From Sphagnum magellanicum (Eukaryota > Streptophyta > Sphagnopsida > Sphagnales > Sphagnaceae), in contig CM038917.1 in NCBI GenBank assembly GCA_021904315.1, positions 6,246,041-6,310,040 of the forward strand: a stretch of DNA of 64,000 nucleotides. The letters are read 5' to 3'. The position numbers were made by a program, and so were the translations under genes. Below the pieces are notes generated by a model. It was given only the letters and a program-made list of their open reading frames with translations. It had not been told where the DNA came from and did not search any database. Shown piece by piece: positions 36,740 through 50,156 of this stretch (its first letter is position 1; each line of letters begins with the position of its first letter).

Positions 36740-39600
36740 ACAAAACAACTAGACGGTTACCACATGCATCACGAACAAGCTTGAAGAACTTGGAGGACTA
36801 GGGGATCATAACCCTAGGTGAAATCTTCATGTGTGAACGTTGGGGATCCACTAACCTAACTGTCTCATCAACATTTGTTACCACTGTCTTTGGCATTAAC
36901 ACCTCCCGATCTTTAACAACCACAATATCAATAAGGATTTCCTTGCCACCAACCTTGCTCCCAAGAAGTCCATAAATAATTGTAGCTGTAGCTTTTTAAT
37001 TAATGAATTAGGTCTATTAAAAGGACTTCTATGTCGATGCGAATATGTAATTGCGAAATTCATAACACACCAAATTGTGGCCCAAATTAGTTTTCAAAAT
37101 TATACATGTTAGGCATTATCAATACATGAATGCAACTACCACCTTTCAAATGTGATATCTATAACTAAAATATTATAATTAAATATGTTTGAAAACATAA
37201 CTACAAATGTTAAAAATTTGATTACCTAAACTATATTTAGTTTTGATGTTGCACCATGTGCCCTGGGAGGGTGCATTGTTGAGCTCTATGTGATCAAAAA
37301 TTCAAGAAGGTCAAAACTCACATAGTGCATCACAACCACCTTTTGTATTTAAAGTTTGACACAAAAAATATTACAACAATCATTTCCATTTAACCGCACA
37401 TGTAAGGAAGTGGATGTATCAATTAATTTGATCTTCAAGCAACATTTATAGATAAAATGTACCAAAGACACTAACATCACCACAAAGTAAGTTCATACAT
37501 TGGAAGAAAGGTGCCAAATGCCCACACATTGTAGGCAAGCCCTATCCAACTAGGCTAGAAATTTTGGTCAAGTACAACATGTGGGCAAGGAGGTTGGATA
37601 ACATAATTAATACTTGGGTGTCATTTGGCCCAATGTAACTGGATGTTGCACCATGTCCTTTCCTTGTTTTAAAATTAGGAATTGTAAAGCTTTATAAGCG
37701 GTTTCAAAGAAGGCAATCACCATATTCCACCGCAAAGTTGACATTTGCCTACCTATAAATAATTACACACACAACTTTAAGAGAGTATAATCTTTTACCT
37801 TTTGAGATGACACACCAACTTCTTTGTTAGGGTTGGACATAACTGTTGTTACATCTTACACATGTGCATTATGCATTTGATATTTGCATCAAATTACATC
37901 GAGGACCTTGAGCTCAAAAGACCTTGATAAAGTACATAAATTAAGTGCAATGTTAGCATTCTTACCTTCATAGTTGTCGCACAATGTTTTGGCATAGTAT
38001 TGGCATAAACATTGTTGAAGGTATGTAAGAGACCCGAAATACATATTATTGCACTTGTTCCCACATCATTTGTACCGCCTTGATTAACATTATTTGAACA
38101 ATCAATTAGTTTTTCCATAAGTAACCCTAAATCCTCCACCCCCTTATTAACATGTGTACTAACGTGCTTTGCTACAAGTGTAGGGGTTGATAGTATAGTG
38201 TCATGCACCTCACTCTTTTGCAGGGACTTGCTTAAATGTATATTTCCTTCCACAATTGACACACTAACGTTAAGCTTTTCCACCAATGTCCCCATGTTGC
38301 ACTTGAAATCTTTGTACATGTTAATCAACATGTTCATGCATGTTTATAACTATGTTATATTAGTTGCATTCTCATCATGCTTTACATCCATTTTCTTTGA
38401 CCATTCATCAAACCTTCCACCTTACCAACAATATTTTTCACATATCCAACATTGGTGTCCTATATGAAATCCTTTAAATTAGTCACAATGTCATTGGCCT
38501 AGATTTTGAAGCATGGTCCTACAAAGGTGACTTCAATTGTCATGTTGCATAACTTATAATGTTTCTATGAGTTGAAATAGCCCCAGCAACAAGATTGCAT
38601 TATTGAATTCCAGAAACACCAATTGAAAATTGCAAATTATATAGCAACACTAATGCATAGGCAATGGTAGAATTTTGGTGCATTGTAATGAGTCTCAACC
38701 CAAATTCAACGCTTTGGCTTGGCAAGCTCACATTCCCACTTGGTAGCTCTCCCAACAATGGTTATCATCAATGTACTAACGCCTATATACATCAATAATA
38801 GTTACAACATATTTATACCTTTAAAATTGAAAATCACAAATTCAAGAGAATAAACACAATTTCTCATAAGGTTCAAACATGTATTTGCTTCAGATATCAT
38901 GAGCATCCACCTAAAAGACAAGTTTCTTTTTGCACCAATCCACCACAACCAATCTTAGATACATTTTGTACTTTAACTCAGGCATTACTCAAGTGCTGAT
39001 GGGATGTGATAAATTATGGCAAAGCCCAGTAATTACATAATGCTCCCATACCACCATTGGACAAATTGTTGGTCTTGAACCCCCTACCCCAAGGCCAACT
39101 TGCATCTTCAATACGCAACCAAGAAAATACACATTTGGAAGTTTATTAAAATTTACACAATGGCCCAAAACTCCATACCATCTTTGTAGATCAACATCCA
39201 CATCCTTCATCTCGTCTTAAAGATTCTTCCAACTATAATCCGCATATGTTCATAACTTAGACCTAGTGTTGTATACTCAAATTTTGATTCCAATATCTCC
39301 TTCACCTTTTGCAACTTTTTGGTGCCTTGATGATCAATGGGTTTCACCATGTCTAAATGTCTAATTGTTTGGGTTTTTAGGACAACAAGGCATTGGTGCC
39401 AACTTCGGACCAATGGACACCCTTCATTGTTAACAATAATGATTATTTTTTGTGGATGTTCCCCACGTGTTGCTACAAGTTGCATCTTCACTTTCTTTGC
39501 AATAACTTGATTTTGCTTGCAAACTTCATTATTCATAATAATTTTTTGAAACTTGAGATAGTTGTGTAGGTTATATTTAAGATCTATCATTTTTTTTGTT
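36740..39600 (-). pseudogene. Unidentified degraded coding relic(s), probably transposon-derived
   Basis: Several minus-strand open segments follow one another: 39590-39207 (127 codons), 39210-38989, 38337-37894 (147 codons), and an interrupted segment near 36990-36780 with GSKVGGKEILIDIVVVKD. The first contains RSWHQCLVVLKTQ and KLQKVKEILESKFEYTTLG, then EHMRIIVGRIFKTR. The next continues MKDVDVDLQRWYGVLG across a single stop and frame change, which suggests one former protein. I do not recognise the family with any certainty; a plant DNA-transposon protein is the likeliest class. Confidence 0.4.
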
Positions 39601-40850
39601 TCTACTACTTAATATGTAATAGGTAGGTGATTTACTAATCAATTTCCTTTATATGTTTAGTAACATCTTTGATGTCTATTGCAACTCATTTATGTAATTA
39701 GATCAAATATTAAAGTCCTTGCTAATTGCAACCAAGAATTGTGATGAGAAAAAATTACGCAATATTTTTATTTTAATGATATCTTCACATTAACATTAAG
39801 TGCAATGATCAATGATTATTGTTGAATATTTTTGTTTATGCATAATAAAGGTCAAAATTTCCAAAACTTGATATTTTTATTATTAAATTTGATTTTGGAA
39901 AAAAAAAATCCTTAATGTTGAACTAGATAAGGTATTATAATGTCATTGAACATGTTTTTAAACTGGAAAGGTTCAATTTGAAACAACAAATTTGGACCTT
40001 TCCAATATCAAAAGTTTTTTGTTTTGCACAAATGTGTTAAACATCATTAGCATAGTTGTGTAAAGTTCAAAAGATTTTCATCAATAGATGTTCAAATTGA
40101 TTTTTTTAGTATAAATTGCAACAATTTGGAAAAGTCTAGTGTTGTTATGTTATTTGAATTTATAAAGAATTGTTAGTTCCATTTTTTAAAAAATATTAAA
40201 ATTGAAGAATTGCTAGTTTCAATTCTTTGAAAAGAAAATCCTAATTAATGAATTGCTAGTTTTGGTTATTTAAAAAAAAATCAAATAAATTTAATGAAAG
40301 AATTGGTGGTTTATAAGCAATTGTTTGAATTTTTAAAATATTGCTTAAATTGTGATTATATGTGAAGATTAGCTATTTGATTTTTTGGAAACCATGGTTA
40401 TGAACCCTAAGAACTACCTTCATAACCTTTAGAGGTATATTCTAGTTTTTAATACTTACCCAACATTAGTAATTACCAATGTTAACCAACTATTATATTT
40501 TTCCATGATAAATTGGATAGATTATTTTTTAATCTTTTATTTTTGGTCCATACATAGTATCAAACAAAATCAAAAAAGAAAAAAGGAACCACATTTGTCA
40601 AATTCATTGTCAAAATAATACCCCCAATTACCAATTTACTTGGGTCTTTTTAGTAATAGCCATTTGTTATGCATAAATGTCAAATTTCAAATACTTGCTT
40701 GAAAATTGATTGTTATATTATTCAAGTAAGGTAGTTTTTAGCATGGTTGCTAGTGTCCTTTTTTTGGGGGGGATGTCCCAAGTGCATCCTTAGGACCTAA
40801 GGAACATCTTGAATAATGCATTCTAAAGTTATTTTAGGTTCAATAGGCTT
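39601..40850. other. Gene-free AT-rich DNA
   Basis: The interval holds A/T runs and a dispersed-repeat copy at about 40590-40735 shared with 33060-33200. No coding frame is recognised. Confidence 0.5.
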
Positions 40851-41500
40851 CTATAGGTTTAGGCTTGGAAAGGCATGGGGACAAGTTCAAAGGATGGTGA
40901 GATGATACTTGGGGATGTCAGGGAAAAAAACATTTGAGTGACAACATGGGCTTTGAGTAGTGTCAAGGAAATGTTGGACATGTTGGGGAAATGATAAAGG
41001 GTTTTGGCAATAGTGTTGAGAAAATGACGGGGCACATCATGGATTTTTTTTCCAAGTGATGATGAGGGGAAGCCAAGGACATTGGGTGGCACCAAAGAAA
41101 CGAGGGGGGGATGTTGAATAACATTGGGGAAACAACTTGAGGTGTTTGACAGTGTGAGGTAAATGTTGGGGGGAAGTCATGATTTTATTTTTGTTTTTGG
41201 GGGAGACAATGGGAAAATGCTAAGTTCATTATGTGATCTTGGGGACATGTTGGGGGGATGTTGGGTAGTGACAAATAGATGGCAAAGGGTGTTAAGGAAC
41301 ATCAAGAAAATGTTGGGGGAACTTCATATGTTTTTTAGGTAATGATGAAGAGACATTAGGGAAATGCCAAAAAGACATTAAACATCATTGGGAAAACTCT
41401 AGAAGACATTAGATAGAGCTAGGAAAACTTTGTGGGATGTTAGAAAAACTCCATGAGATGATAGGGACATCAAGAAAACATCAAAAAGATGTTGAATAAC
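40851..41500. repeat. Degenerate G-rich minisatellite
   Basis: Variable units built on 'GATGTTGGGGAAATG / GACATTGGGAAAACATC' repeat irregularly. The minus-strand open frames here and just beyond (to 41779) are by-products of the repeat and are not called as genes. Confidence 0.6.
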
Positions 41501-44500
41501 ACTAAGAAAATGATGGGGGAGGTCAAGCATCATGACAAAACCATCATGCAATGTAAAATAAACATCAAGTAATGTCCGGATAATGCCAAGAATGACAAGA
41601 AAAAGTAAGTTCAAACCAAAATTGCTTTTGGTAAAAATGAATAAAAAATTACTTTCGTTAGAGATGTTTGGAAGGATGTTTAAAAGAATGCCAAGGACGG
41701 ACATCCATCTTAACAACCCTAGGTTTTGAAGGGTTGTTCTCCTTTTTTCAATGGCTTTATATACAAGAATAAGGTACACATTTATGTATGTGTTGAAGGA
41801 ATTTATTAAAAGAATCCATTGCCTAAAATCACAATTTTACCACCTTCTCATTGAACATTATACACTTCTACCACCAAGCTAGGGTGTTTTATTAATACAC
41901 ATAATAATGGAAGGTTTCAATGAAATTGCAAGTATCACATGTATTCTTCCAAAACTTTGATTGCATAAATTAATAACAAATGTTGGCAAGCTAGCATTGA
42001 GAAGAAAACTTTACAAGAAGTGAACATGTGTGCACAAAATTGTCATTGTGGAACTTGCTCTCACAAAGATGCAATTGAATGGATAAATTCTAGGATGAAT
42101 AATCATTATTGTTTGAAAGGGTGGAATTGATGGGCTAGGTGAAAGCCCATTATGGTGACCCCTTTGGGGTGTCACATTGTATTACTTTTTTAGGATGTGC
42201 GTATTTAAGTATATTTCATTTCAAACATTCATAAGATTTTCATAATATTTTTGCATATTATGTTAAAATACAATTGAAGCAAAATATTTTCTTAAAACTA
42301 TTCCATTTCATTTTATAAAATGGGAAATTGCAATATATTTATGAAAACAAATGTAGTGTATATGTGTCCTCAAAAACTTAAATATATTTTAAAATTATTT
42401 AAAATTATTTAAATTATATGAAAATTAAAATATATTGAACCATATCATTTAAATTCCATTAAAATTGATTATTTTAATGACTAATGAAACTTTAAAGTTA
42501 GTGAAGTTAAAACAAGACAATGGCCCTATTATAGCAATATATATTATAATATATCCATGGACTTTTCAATATAAATAATTTGATTTATTATTTAAAAATA
42601 ATATTACATAATATTAGGTTTGTAAAAATAATAATTGTAGGATCCAAAAAACAAAATTGATACTTGAAATTAAATGCACCATACTTTTGGAACAATTATA
42701 CTATATGTGTTGAATATTAAACTGATAAATGCCCACCCAAAAATCATTGTATTGTGTTTTCACCCAACTTAATTTTTTAAAAAAAAATAGCTAAGCTAAA
42801 AGTTTAAATAATAAAGTGCATTTTGTCTTGTCTTTGTAGTTCCATTCAACTAAAGATTTTTTAAAATGTTCAACCTATTTAGATTTAAGGGTTTAAAGAC
42901 TGATAACCTACTTAGCTGAAAAATTCAAATAAGTTAATAAAATTTTAATGTTTCAAGATTGATAAATTACTTGAATGAAATACTAAACATCTAGGTAAAT
43001 TATCAAAATTTTAAAATTCAATAATCAATGCATAAGGGTCTTCTTGGTTCTTTATGTGCTTTGTGTCATGTGGGTAAATTCTTTACCAATTTAAAAATCA
43101 ATAATTGCTTGGTAGGTTATTGATAACTGGTGTTTTATAAATAACCAGCCAACATTGGTAGTTATTCTTGTTCTGGATGTCATCTTTGGAGTGACAAAGT
43201 CTTGTGTAGAGATCCATCATAGAAGAATTTTTTTCTATTTCCTATTTAAGAATTCTTCAGATTTTTGGAAACATTTGATTGCAAAGAAGACTTCTTTTGC
43301 TACTACCAAAATACATCTTGAGTTCTCATGGAAATTATTACTTTTCAACACCATTTAGATGACAATCTATCTATGCACTACATACCTTCCCCCAAAAGAT
43401 CTAGAACCATTATTTTCACTTAGCCCAGATGTTATTTTGAAAAGTTTACTACCCTAAGATTTCACTATTTCCTCCCCCAACAATATTTTTAGAGAAGTGA
43501 AATGTAGCCCTCAAAATCCCCAAAAGAGTGGATCTTTTCACCCTTTTGTCTAACTATTTATGTAAATGTATCAACCAAGAAAAAATTCAATGGTGGGCTT
43601 TCCATCTCTCCCATCCACTTATAATTGTAGCTCTATTGGTGTTCTGAAACCCTTAGGAAAAATGTGTTAAAACTTGTAAATCATCCAAAAACAAGTGGGA
43701 AAAACAAAAAACATATAGGTTTAAGGACCTAAAAGGAAAAAAAAAGTGTAGGTTAAGGACCTAAAAGGGAGATTTTTTGGGAATTGTCATTGGTGCAAGG
43801 GTCCTCCGTTCCTCCATTTGTTGAGCAACCCCCCCAAAAACAGAATACCATACACAAGGCCATTACTCATTAGGGGTATGAAATGGTGAACTAATAGGCA
43901 TGGATTTGTAGTTTCTGACCATGCATTTGAATGCCACCATTTGCCACATATATTCAATTTTTTTGAATGTATATCGAACATATGAAAAATTTGAAGAAAA
44001 TTCAAAGTTTGCATGAATGAAAAATTAAATAATTTCATTATGCAAAAATGAGAAATGACTTTTTTTAATAAATTTTTTTCATTTTTATAATGATGAATCT
44101 GACCTTAGACTATGATAGTGGTACAATGTGTGATGCATAGAACTCACATTCCAAAATGATGAAGTACATCTGATTTCGTAAAGAGGCTCTCTGCCTTGGG
44201 AACCTTGGCCTAGGGTCAAAGCTTTGGAACCTATATATATATGATAAAATCATGGATCCATTGATCAAAATAAAGAAGTTGCTTGATTTTACATATTTGA
44301 TATTCACATATTTGGTCTATTTAATTGTGGTTTACTTTTTTGATATTGCATAGTGGTATGTATTGATTGGCTATTGTTATGATTAAAATAAAGCTGGTTG
44401 GTTAGTCGTGTGTGTGTGTGTGTTTGTTTGTGAATAAATTTTTTTTGACTTTTCTTCAAGTCAATAACAATTTAGGAACAACATTACATTAAGATATTTT

Positions 44501-46180
44501 CCCCATTTAGAATGCCCTACATTAGTGTTGTTAGTATTTTTATTTACAAAATTGCATTAATTTGGAACTTTATTTAAATGTGACCAAATCAAGTGTTAAA
44601 ACAATTTCAAAAAGTTACAAACCTATTTGTGGAAATGTAATTGTCAAGAATCTTATGATTCAAATTTTATTCACTGCATCTATGGCATATATGAGTATAT
44701 AAAAACAGTCTTTTCTTTTATACCACTTGAAATTTTTACTTCTAGATCTTTTCTATGGTGAGTGGATTGTTATATAATTTTGAATTTATTTTAAATATTC
44801 CCTCATTGAACCTTTTTTTTTAATGTTTAAAAACGGAAATACTCTAGTTACTAGAGTTTTAAACTATCTAAAATGGTTCAAGATTTCCTACTCATGAGTT
44901 GAATTTATAAGTTATTAAATCAATCATATCAAAGATGACACAATGAGTGGCAAAATAATACTATTTAGGTTAGCTCATGCACATATGTTTCATTTGGTTA
45001 TATGCCCAGGCAAAACTAGTTTCCATGTTGGTTGCAATGACACTGTGAATGAACCTTGTTGGGTTCAATGAAATGCCATATCGGTCTTGAGTTCATGATA
45101 TTCTCATTTCATAGTTCTGAACTCGTCTCAAAGTGTAGATGGATTGATCAATATGGCATTGGAGTGCATATTATAAAAGAAGTTTATTTTCAACCCCACC
45201 AAAATAATATGTGCATGCATGTAAAAACTTTAGTTATATAGTTATTAAAATCATGGTTTTAGCCCATTCTTGGATGACAAAGTTGATGAAGATTACCTAT
45301 AAAATTCAGAAAATTGTTGAAACAATTAGGCTCAAAATATTTCTTGGATACTTGACATTACAATTCCTCCAAAATCATATTAAGTGATTACTTGTTCCAC
45401 ATTAGTTTAGTAATTTTTATATTTAAAAGCATATTGGAGAGGAAAATATGTGAACCAAAATGGAACCAAAAGGAACATGGGATGCATACTTAGGACAAAT
45501 TGTTCTTACCATGGAATGAGTATGGCATTCTGTATGAATTCTATATGCAATTCCAATTTTAAACACTTTATTCATGGAACACGTTAAGAATGAGATAAAC
45601 AATTTAGAAATCCGCCCCATAATGAGTTCCCCAACCCACCTCATTATAGTTTCATTGGTGATGGAAGGAGAATTGAGAAGACATCACAATAAACAGAAAA
45701 GTCTGTTGGGAAGAAGCACCCACTTGTACATGTTGGCACAAGTTTTCAACACACTTAAGAAAACTTAACCTATTATAGCCTTACAGAATGGAAGCTCATC
45801 TAATTGGGTTTGTCATGTTCTTAGGTGGATTGGGTCAGGCCATAGTACAAAGCATGACACACTGTTTGTTGGGTCCTGCCCTTACAGGGACAGGGACTAT
45901 TGCATTGGATCCAACTTTTGCAAGTTTTACCTTATTAGAACCGGTTTCACATTAGGTGAACCGGTTTGTTTGGTGAAAGTGTTTAGACTGTTTAGATTGG
46001 AATGGATTTTTTTGGTGTTCAGAGTGTGGACACAGTAGGTAGATGTACAACTTCTTATCTATTGGCAGGGCCACCGTGTTTGTGATGCCTTGTTCCATTA
46101 CCCTCACAAAGATTAAAGCACTTAGATGCCACTCACAAACTTATGGAATTGTTTATTGGCCTTGCCTTGGTAGGCAAGGA
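41501..46180. other. Gene-free AT-rich DNA
   Basis: No gene is supported. It contains very AT-rich blocks (42230-42640), a dispersed-repeat copy at 43100-43165 shared with 33540-33625, a (GT)8 microsatellite at 44408-44423 and poly-T runs. Open frames are short and unrecognised. Confidence 0.5.
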
Positions 46181-46184
46181 TATT

Positions 46185-46385
46185 GTGTTGAGATTCATTA
46201 TAGAGTATAGTAGCTTAAGGGATTTTGGCCCCTCTGTAATAGGTTTACTTTTGTACGAGGATTTTTGAAAGATGATATTGTGGCTTGTGTTGAAACTTGA
46301 GATTAGTTACAGAGTTATAATATCTTGAAGGATTTTGGTTTCTTTTAGAGTATTTTTTGAGGATTATATTTTTGCTTGGTGAAAT
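46185..46385. repeat. Diverged tandem duplication, unit about 102 bp
   Basis: The block starting GTGTTGAGATT at 46185 recurs from 46287 as GTGTTGAAACTTGAGATT. Both share GGATTTTGG and a later GAGGATT. Identity is moderate. Confidence 0.6.
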
Positions 46386-46644
46386 ATTTGAGTTTCAATA
46401 ATTCTTGTTTTGCCTTAAGATACTTTTTAATGTAAATGGCAAGGCCACAATGTGACACACCCTTTGTTTATATAGTTGATAGGTTTATCATCAAACCCCA
46501 TTTGTTACTAATTTGGACCCACAACCATTTTGCAATAGCCTTATGCAATAAGGCACATGCCTAATGCCAACATGTCCTAAAGACATGTTATTACCTTTCC
46601 CTTGGCCTTCACCTAGAAGAGTGAACCAATAGCCACTTGAGAAC

Positions 46645-47342
46645 TTACATGCCCTTCTACTTAAAAGATGTCTTAAGTGGATGCAAGCTTCATATCGAGA
46701 CCATCTTAGTGGGGCACTAAGGCCACAAATGGGTCCACAAGGTTCGACTCCTTTAAGAATTGAAATACATCCAAATTTCAAGGTCTAGATGGGTTAAGGT
46801 GGGAACTCAAGTTTTCGTCGGCCAAGAAACTAACTTGGGGTTGTTTTCAAAACTATAGTGCGAGGCACTATCCCCTTAAAACTCTCAACAAATGATTAAG
46901 TATTGTCTTGGGTTGCCCAAGGAGGCAAGCTTGTAAAAATGCTCAGGACAATTAAAAGTCGTCCCTTTAAAGCTTGGAGGTTGCCAAGAGAGGGTTGGCC
47001 TCGTGATGAGTTGGGTTGTCCTAGCCTAAGTCCTTTGGACCAACTTGGGGAGTTGGTCCCAGAAGGCCCTCAAATTAGCTTGAGGTTGTTTTGGCTTTAA
47101 CGCTATGTGGGCTAACTCTAGGAGTTGAGCCCTGGTTAGCTCTAGTTAGACTAAAACTTAGCTTCGAAAACAAGGTCTAGTGAATCTAAGTAGCAAGTCC
47201 AGTCCGTCCTGAGTGGTTGGAACTTTTGAACTAACCAAGTGTGTTTTGGGGTGCACAAGTGGTTAAAGCTAAAAGAGTCAATGCAAGAGGAGTTTGGTGA
47301 AGCACATGGAACATAAGGCGACAAGTAGGAAAGGGCATGTCA
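46645..47342 (+). repeat. 5' LTR of the gypsy element
   Basis: It aligns along its length with 54300-55015, sharing words such as GGTGGGAACTCA, TATCCCCTTAAAAC and GTCCCTTTAAAGCTT. The left end is set by the 3' copy, which begins TGACATGCC after the PPT; here it reads TTACATGCC. The right end is ...ATGTCA, two bases before the PBS. Confidence 0.8.
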
Positions 47343-47344
47343 TC

Positions 47345-47356
47345 TGGTATCAAAAC
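47345..47356 (+). other. Primer binding site, initiator-tRNA-Met type
   Basis: TGGTATCAAAAC matches the common plant gypsy PBS TGGTATCAGAGC except for two G-to-A changes. Confidence 0.8.
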
Positions 47357-47439
47357 TAAAACTTGATCTAGCGAACGAGAAAATGGGAAAAAAAACGGTT
47401 GTTGTGTCCCCCATTACAAAGTGCTAATGCTAAACCAAG

Positions 47440-47646
47440 GTGAAAATGGTCATGGTCAAAGTAGAGAAGGCCACCACAAAGGAAGCCCATGAAGCTAAGA
47501 AGTTGGCCAAATTGGCGGTAGTGGCTAAACTAGGTTCTACCAAAAAATTTCCCAAGACGCCCAAAGGCAAAAGGGAAGAGACCTTTGGGTGCCTTTGTGA
47601 CCAAACAATAGGTCACCTCACTAGTGTGAACACAACATGTTTTTGA
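47440..47646 (+). pseudogene. Gypsy gag N-terminal fragment, Lys-rich
   Basis: A 68-codon frame rich in Lys/Ala (AKKLAKLAVVAKL), directly behind the PBS and leader, ends at about the border of the CpG-retaining block. A similar Lys-rich, coiled-coil-like frame resumes at about 48.78 kb. This suggests that the gag start was split by a later insertion. Confidence 0.4.
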
Positions 47647-48739
47647 GGTTTGTTTTTTGTTTTATTAGCCGTCATTTTTGCAGCCAGAATCTCTCCATTA
47701 TTGCTGCAGACAATGCATGGGGAGGCTTTTCTCTTGGTCAGGGTGTTATGGAGTGCAGGAAAGAGGCGGCGCGAATGATGGTGAGGAATGGAGCTGTATT
47801 GATGAGGGGAGGTGGAAGGAACAAGGGCGGCAAGAGGACAGAGTGTTGAGGTGATGACTGGTGGAGGGAAAAAAAGAAAGGGGTTGACAGGCAAGGAAGG
47901 GGATAGAGAAGGAGAGAGTTGATTTTTTTTTAAAAAGGAACTTGGCTGGTTGTTAAAAAATTTCCGCTGCGCCAGCAACTTGGCCAAGGAGTTTTGTAAA
48001 GGTTCTTATGAAAGGTTGGTGCTGAGGTATGATGAGGACTGGAGGGATCCGAGCCTTAGAATGGGGGTGCATATTGAGGAGAGTGAGTATCAGGGATAGA
48101 GGGCTTGGGTTGGAGTGCCTTGTATCTGTGGTGTTGGTTGTGGTCTGAGTGAGTATCAGAAACCAAGGGGGGAATCCTAAAGGTGGATGGAATGAGTGTA
48201 TCGAGTGAGAATGAAGAAAGGATTTGAGGCCAACAGTGCTGCTGATCATTTTGCATGAGAGTCAGTCTCTTTGAGTGGCACTAGCAAGCTTGGTATCGAC
48301 TGTTCATAGTTAGGTGTTTCATAATACATTTTGGACTCGGGGGTAATCAGGTCATAGGTCTTAGTCAAGCAGAGTGAAGGAAAGCTGCATTGTTGCATTC
48401 TGTGGGGAAATGGGTTAGAGGCTCAATGGATCGAGTGAACACTGAGAGCTCTGACCTCAAGGGCTATACCTTAATAGGTGTTTGATCTTTGATGAATACA
48501 CTGGAGCCAGAAAGCTTGTGCTCTCTAGAGATTCTCATGAAAGGCAAGGTGTAAGTTTTGAATTTGGTTATCCTCTCTGCCGATTTGTGAGTGTATGAGC
48601 TGTTTCTGTTCAAAGATCAATGAATGCATGTAGGAATATTCCGTGATGAGAAATGAGAGAAAGGGTCAGAAATTGTGGTCTGTCTCAAAAGATCAGAAGA
48701 GAGACAACTCTGCTTAGGCCCATTCTGGTAGTCATGTTT
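47644..48739. mobile_element. CpG-retaining segment interrupting the gypsy leader; probable later insertion
   Basis: Composition changes sharply: CpG is common here (for example GGCGGCGCGAATG near 47766) but rare in the rest of the element. A CATGTTT word stands at 47637-47643 and again at 48733-48739 and could be a 7-bp target duplication. Open frames on both strands are Pro/Ser-rich and unrecognised. It could be a nested transposon, a captured gene fragment, or part of the element spared from decay. Confidence 0.45.
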
Positions 48740-48779
48740 GTTGTTTCGTCTCGTCACCCTCTTTTTTGGTTACACCTTA

Positions 48780-49317
48780 ACCTAGAAAGTGGGGAAGGAA
48801 GGGCATACACAAGGAAGGAATCTTCCAAAGGGGAAACTTTCAAAGACATTGTCCAAGTGGTGGAACAATTCCAATCCTCTTCTAACTCCTTGGAATTGAA
48901 CGAAAAAGAAAAAAAAACCCAAAAGTTGTTAACATTCCGAAAAAACCAATCAAGGCATCCAAATGAACGAAAAGAACCAAAGAGGCTTCAGAGGTTCAAG
49001 TTGCCCAAGCGGCTCAAGAAGCCCAAATGACAAAAGGGGCCTAGGAGGTGAGACTTCAACTTGAGGTTGAAGAGATCTTCCAAGCTACAAGAAAGGTTGC
49101 ATGGTTGGAGATGGAATTAAAATGGACCAAATTTAGGGCCCTTCAAGTTGAAGAAGGTCCCTCTTCATTATCCATGAATGCCATGGTAGAGACCATAAAA
49201 GTATTGCAAACCTTAGTGGTTAATGAGAGGGAGACCAACATGCAATTGTCCTTAGAGCTAAAAGAGGCCCAAAAGGAGAAAGGGCTAGGCCAAGCGAAGA
49301 AGCCACAAAGCCCATGA
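48780..49317 (+). pseudogene. Gypsy gag, N-terminal coiled-coil-like part
   Basis: Two frames (to 49030, and 49048-49317) read highly charged sequence with VVEQFQSSSNSLELNEKE and WLEMELKWTKFRALQVEE, typical of the helical region before the Gag core. They are separated by a stop and are not functional. Confidence 0.5.
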
Positions 49318-49387
49318 AAACTTAGATGCCAAATCCTTCACAAGAAAGGATGCCAAGGTGAAAAGGGTGACATAATGGGCCCTCCAA

Positions 49388-49711
49388 ATGGAGGCCTACT
49401 TTGAATCCCAAGCAATCAACACGGATGTGGATCGGCTTAGGTTGGCAGAATCTCTTTTAAGAGATCATGCCATGGAATGGTGGACAACACAAAAAGATAT
49501 TGAGCCAAACCTAATGGGAAGTTTTCCTCATAATGCATTCAAGGCCAAACTAAATGAAAAGTTCACCCCCCATAATCAAATCCTAAAGGTTGGGCAAAAA
49601 TTAAACTTGCGCCAATCCAATGGACCTAGAATGATGGGGAGGTATGTCCAAACCTTTGCATCTTTATTAAACCTCATTTTGATGAAAGAAGAATATGTGT
49701 ATAGAAGGTGA
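49388..49711 (+). pseudogene. Gypsy Gag core domain (retrotrans_gag)
   Basis: The open 107-codon stretch carries Gag-core features: a start with MEAYFESQAI, AESLLRDHAMEWW (a hallmark of plant Gag), F-Ala-Lys-Leu, and LNLRQ followed by MGRYVQTFASLL. The frame closes after EYVYRR. Confidence 0.8.
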
Positions 49712-50007
49712 CTTTCCTCAATGACTTGTAGCCTTGGGCTTGCAATGCCATTTTGCAAAGGAATGAGTTCCCCACAACATGCTAAGAAATGATGAAGGTT
49801 GCGGAGTGCATGGAAAATGACTCCATGCACAAAAAACAATAACACCACAAACATCATAACTCACAAGAAGGGTGAATATTGGAAGTGCAGTGCAAATTGC
49901 TAATGGCCCAAAGAGGGGCCAAAAGAAGAAATGGGATAAAAACCCACCCAAGGACAAATTAAAGAACCCCAATGGTGAAGAGGTCATGGGATGTTGCTAA
50001 GTTTTAG

Positions 50008-50049
50008 TGTTTCAACTACAAAAAGTTTGAGCACTTTGCTAAGGATTAT
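50008..50049 (+). pseudogene. Gypsy Gag zinc knuckle, destroyed
   Basis: The frame reads CFNYKKFEHFAKDY. Two positions that are Cys in the CX2CX4HX4C knuckle are Tyr here, and the conserved Gly is Glu. Each is a single G-to-A change. Confidence 0.75.
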
Positions 50050-50156
50050 GAAAAGGTAAGACAAGACTAAGCATGAGGGGATTTATTGGAAAAAGGAATG
50101 TGGCCAAATTGGGCATGAATTTAATCATGCTTAGGTTCAAGGTATAAATTAGTGGG

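Noticed and set aside
41399-41779. 126-codon hydrophobic open frame, minus strand
   Set aside because: It overlaps and adjoins the G-rich minisatellite and has no recognisable domain.
47613-48249. Minus-strand Pro/Ser-rich open frames
   Set aside because: Low complexity, no recognised domain; they lie in the CpG-rich insert where stop codons are rarer by composition.
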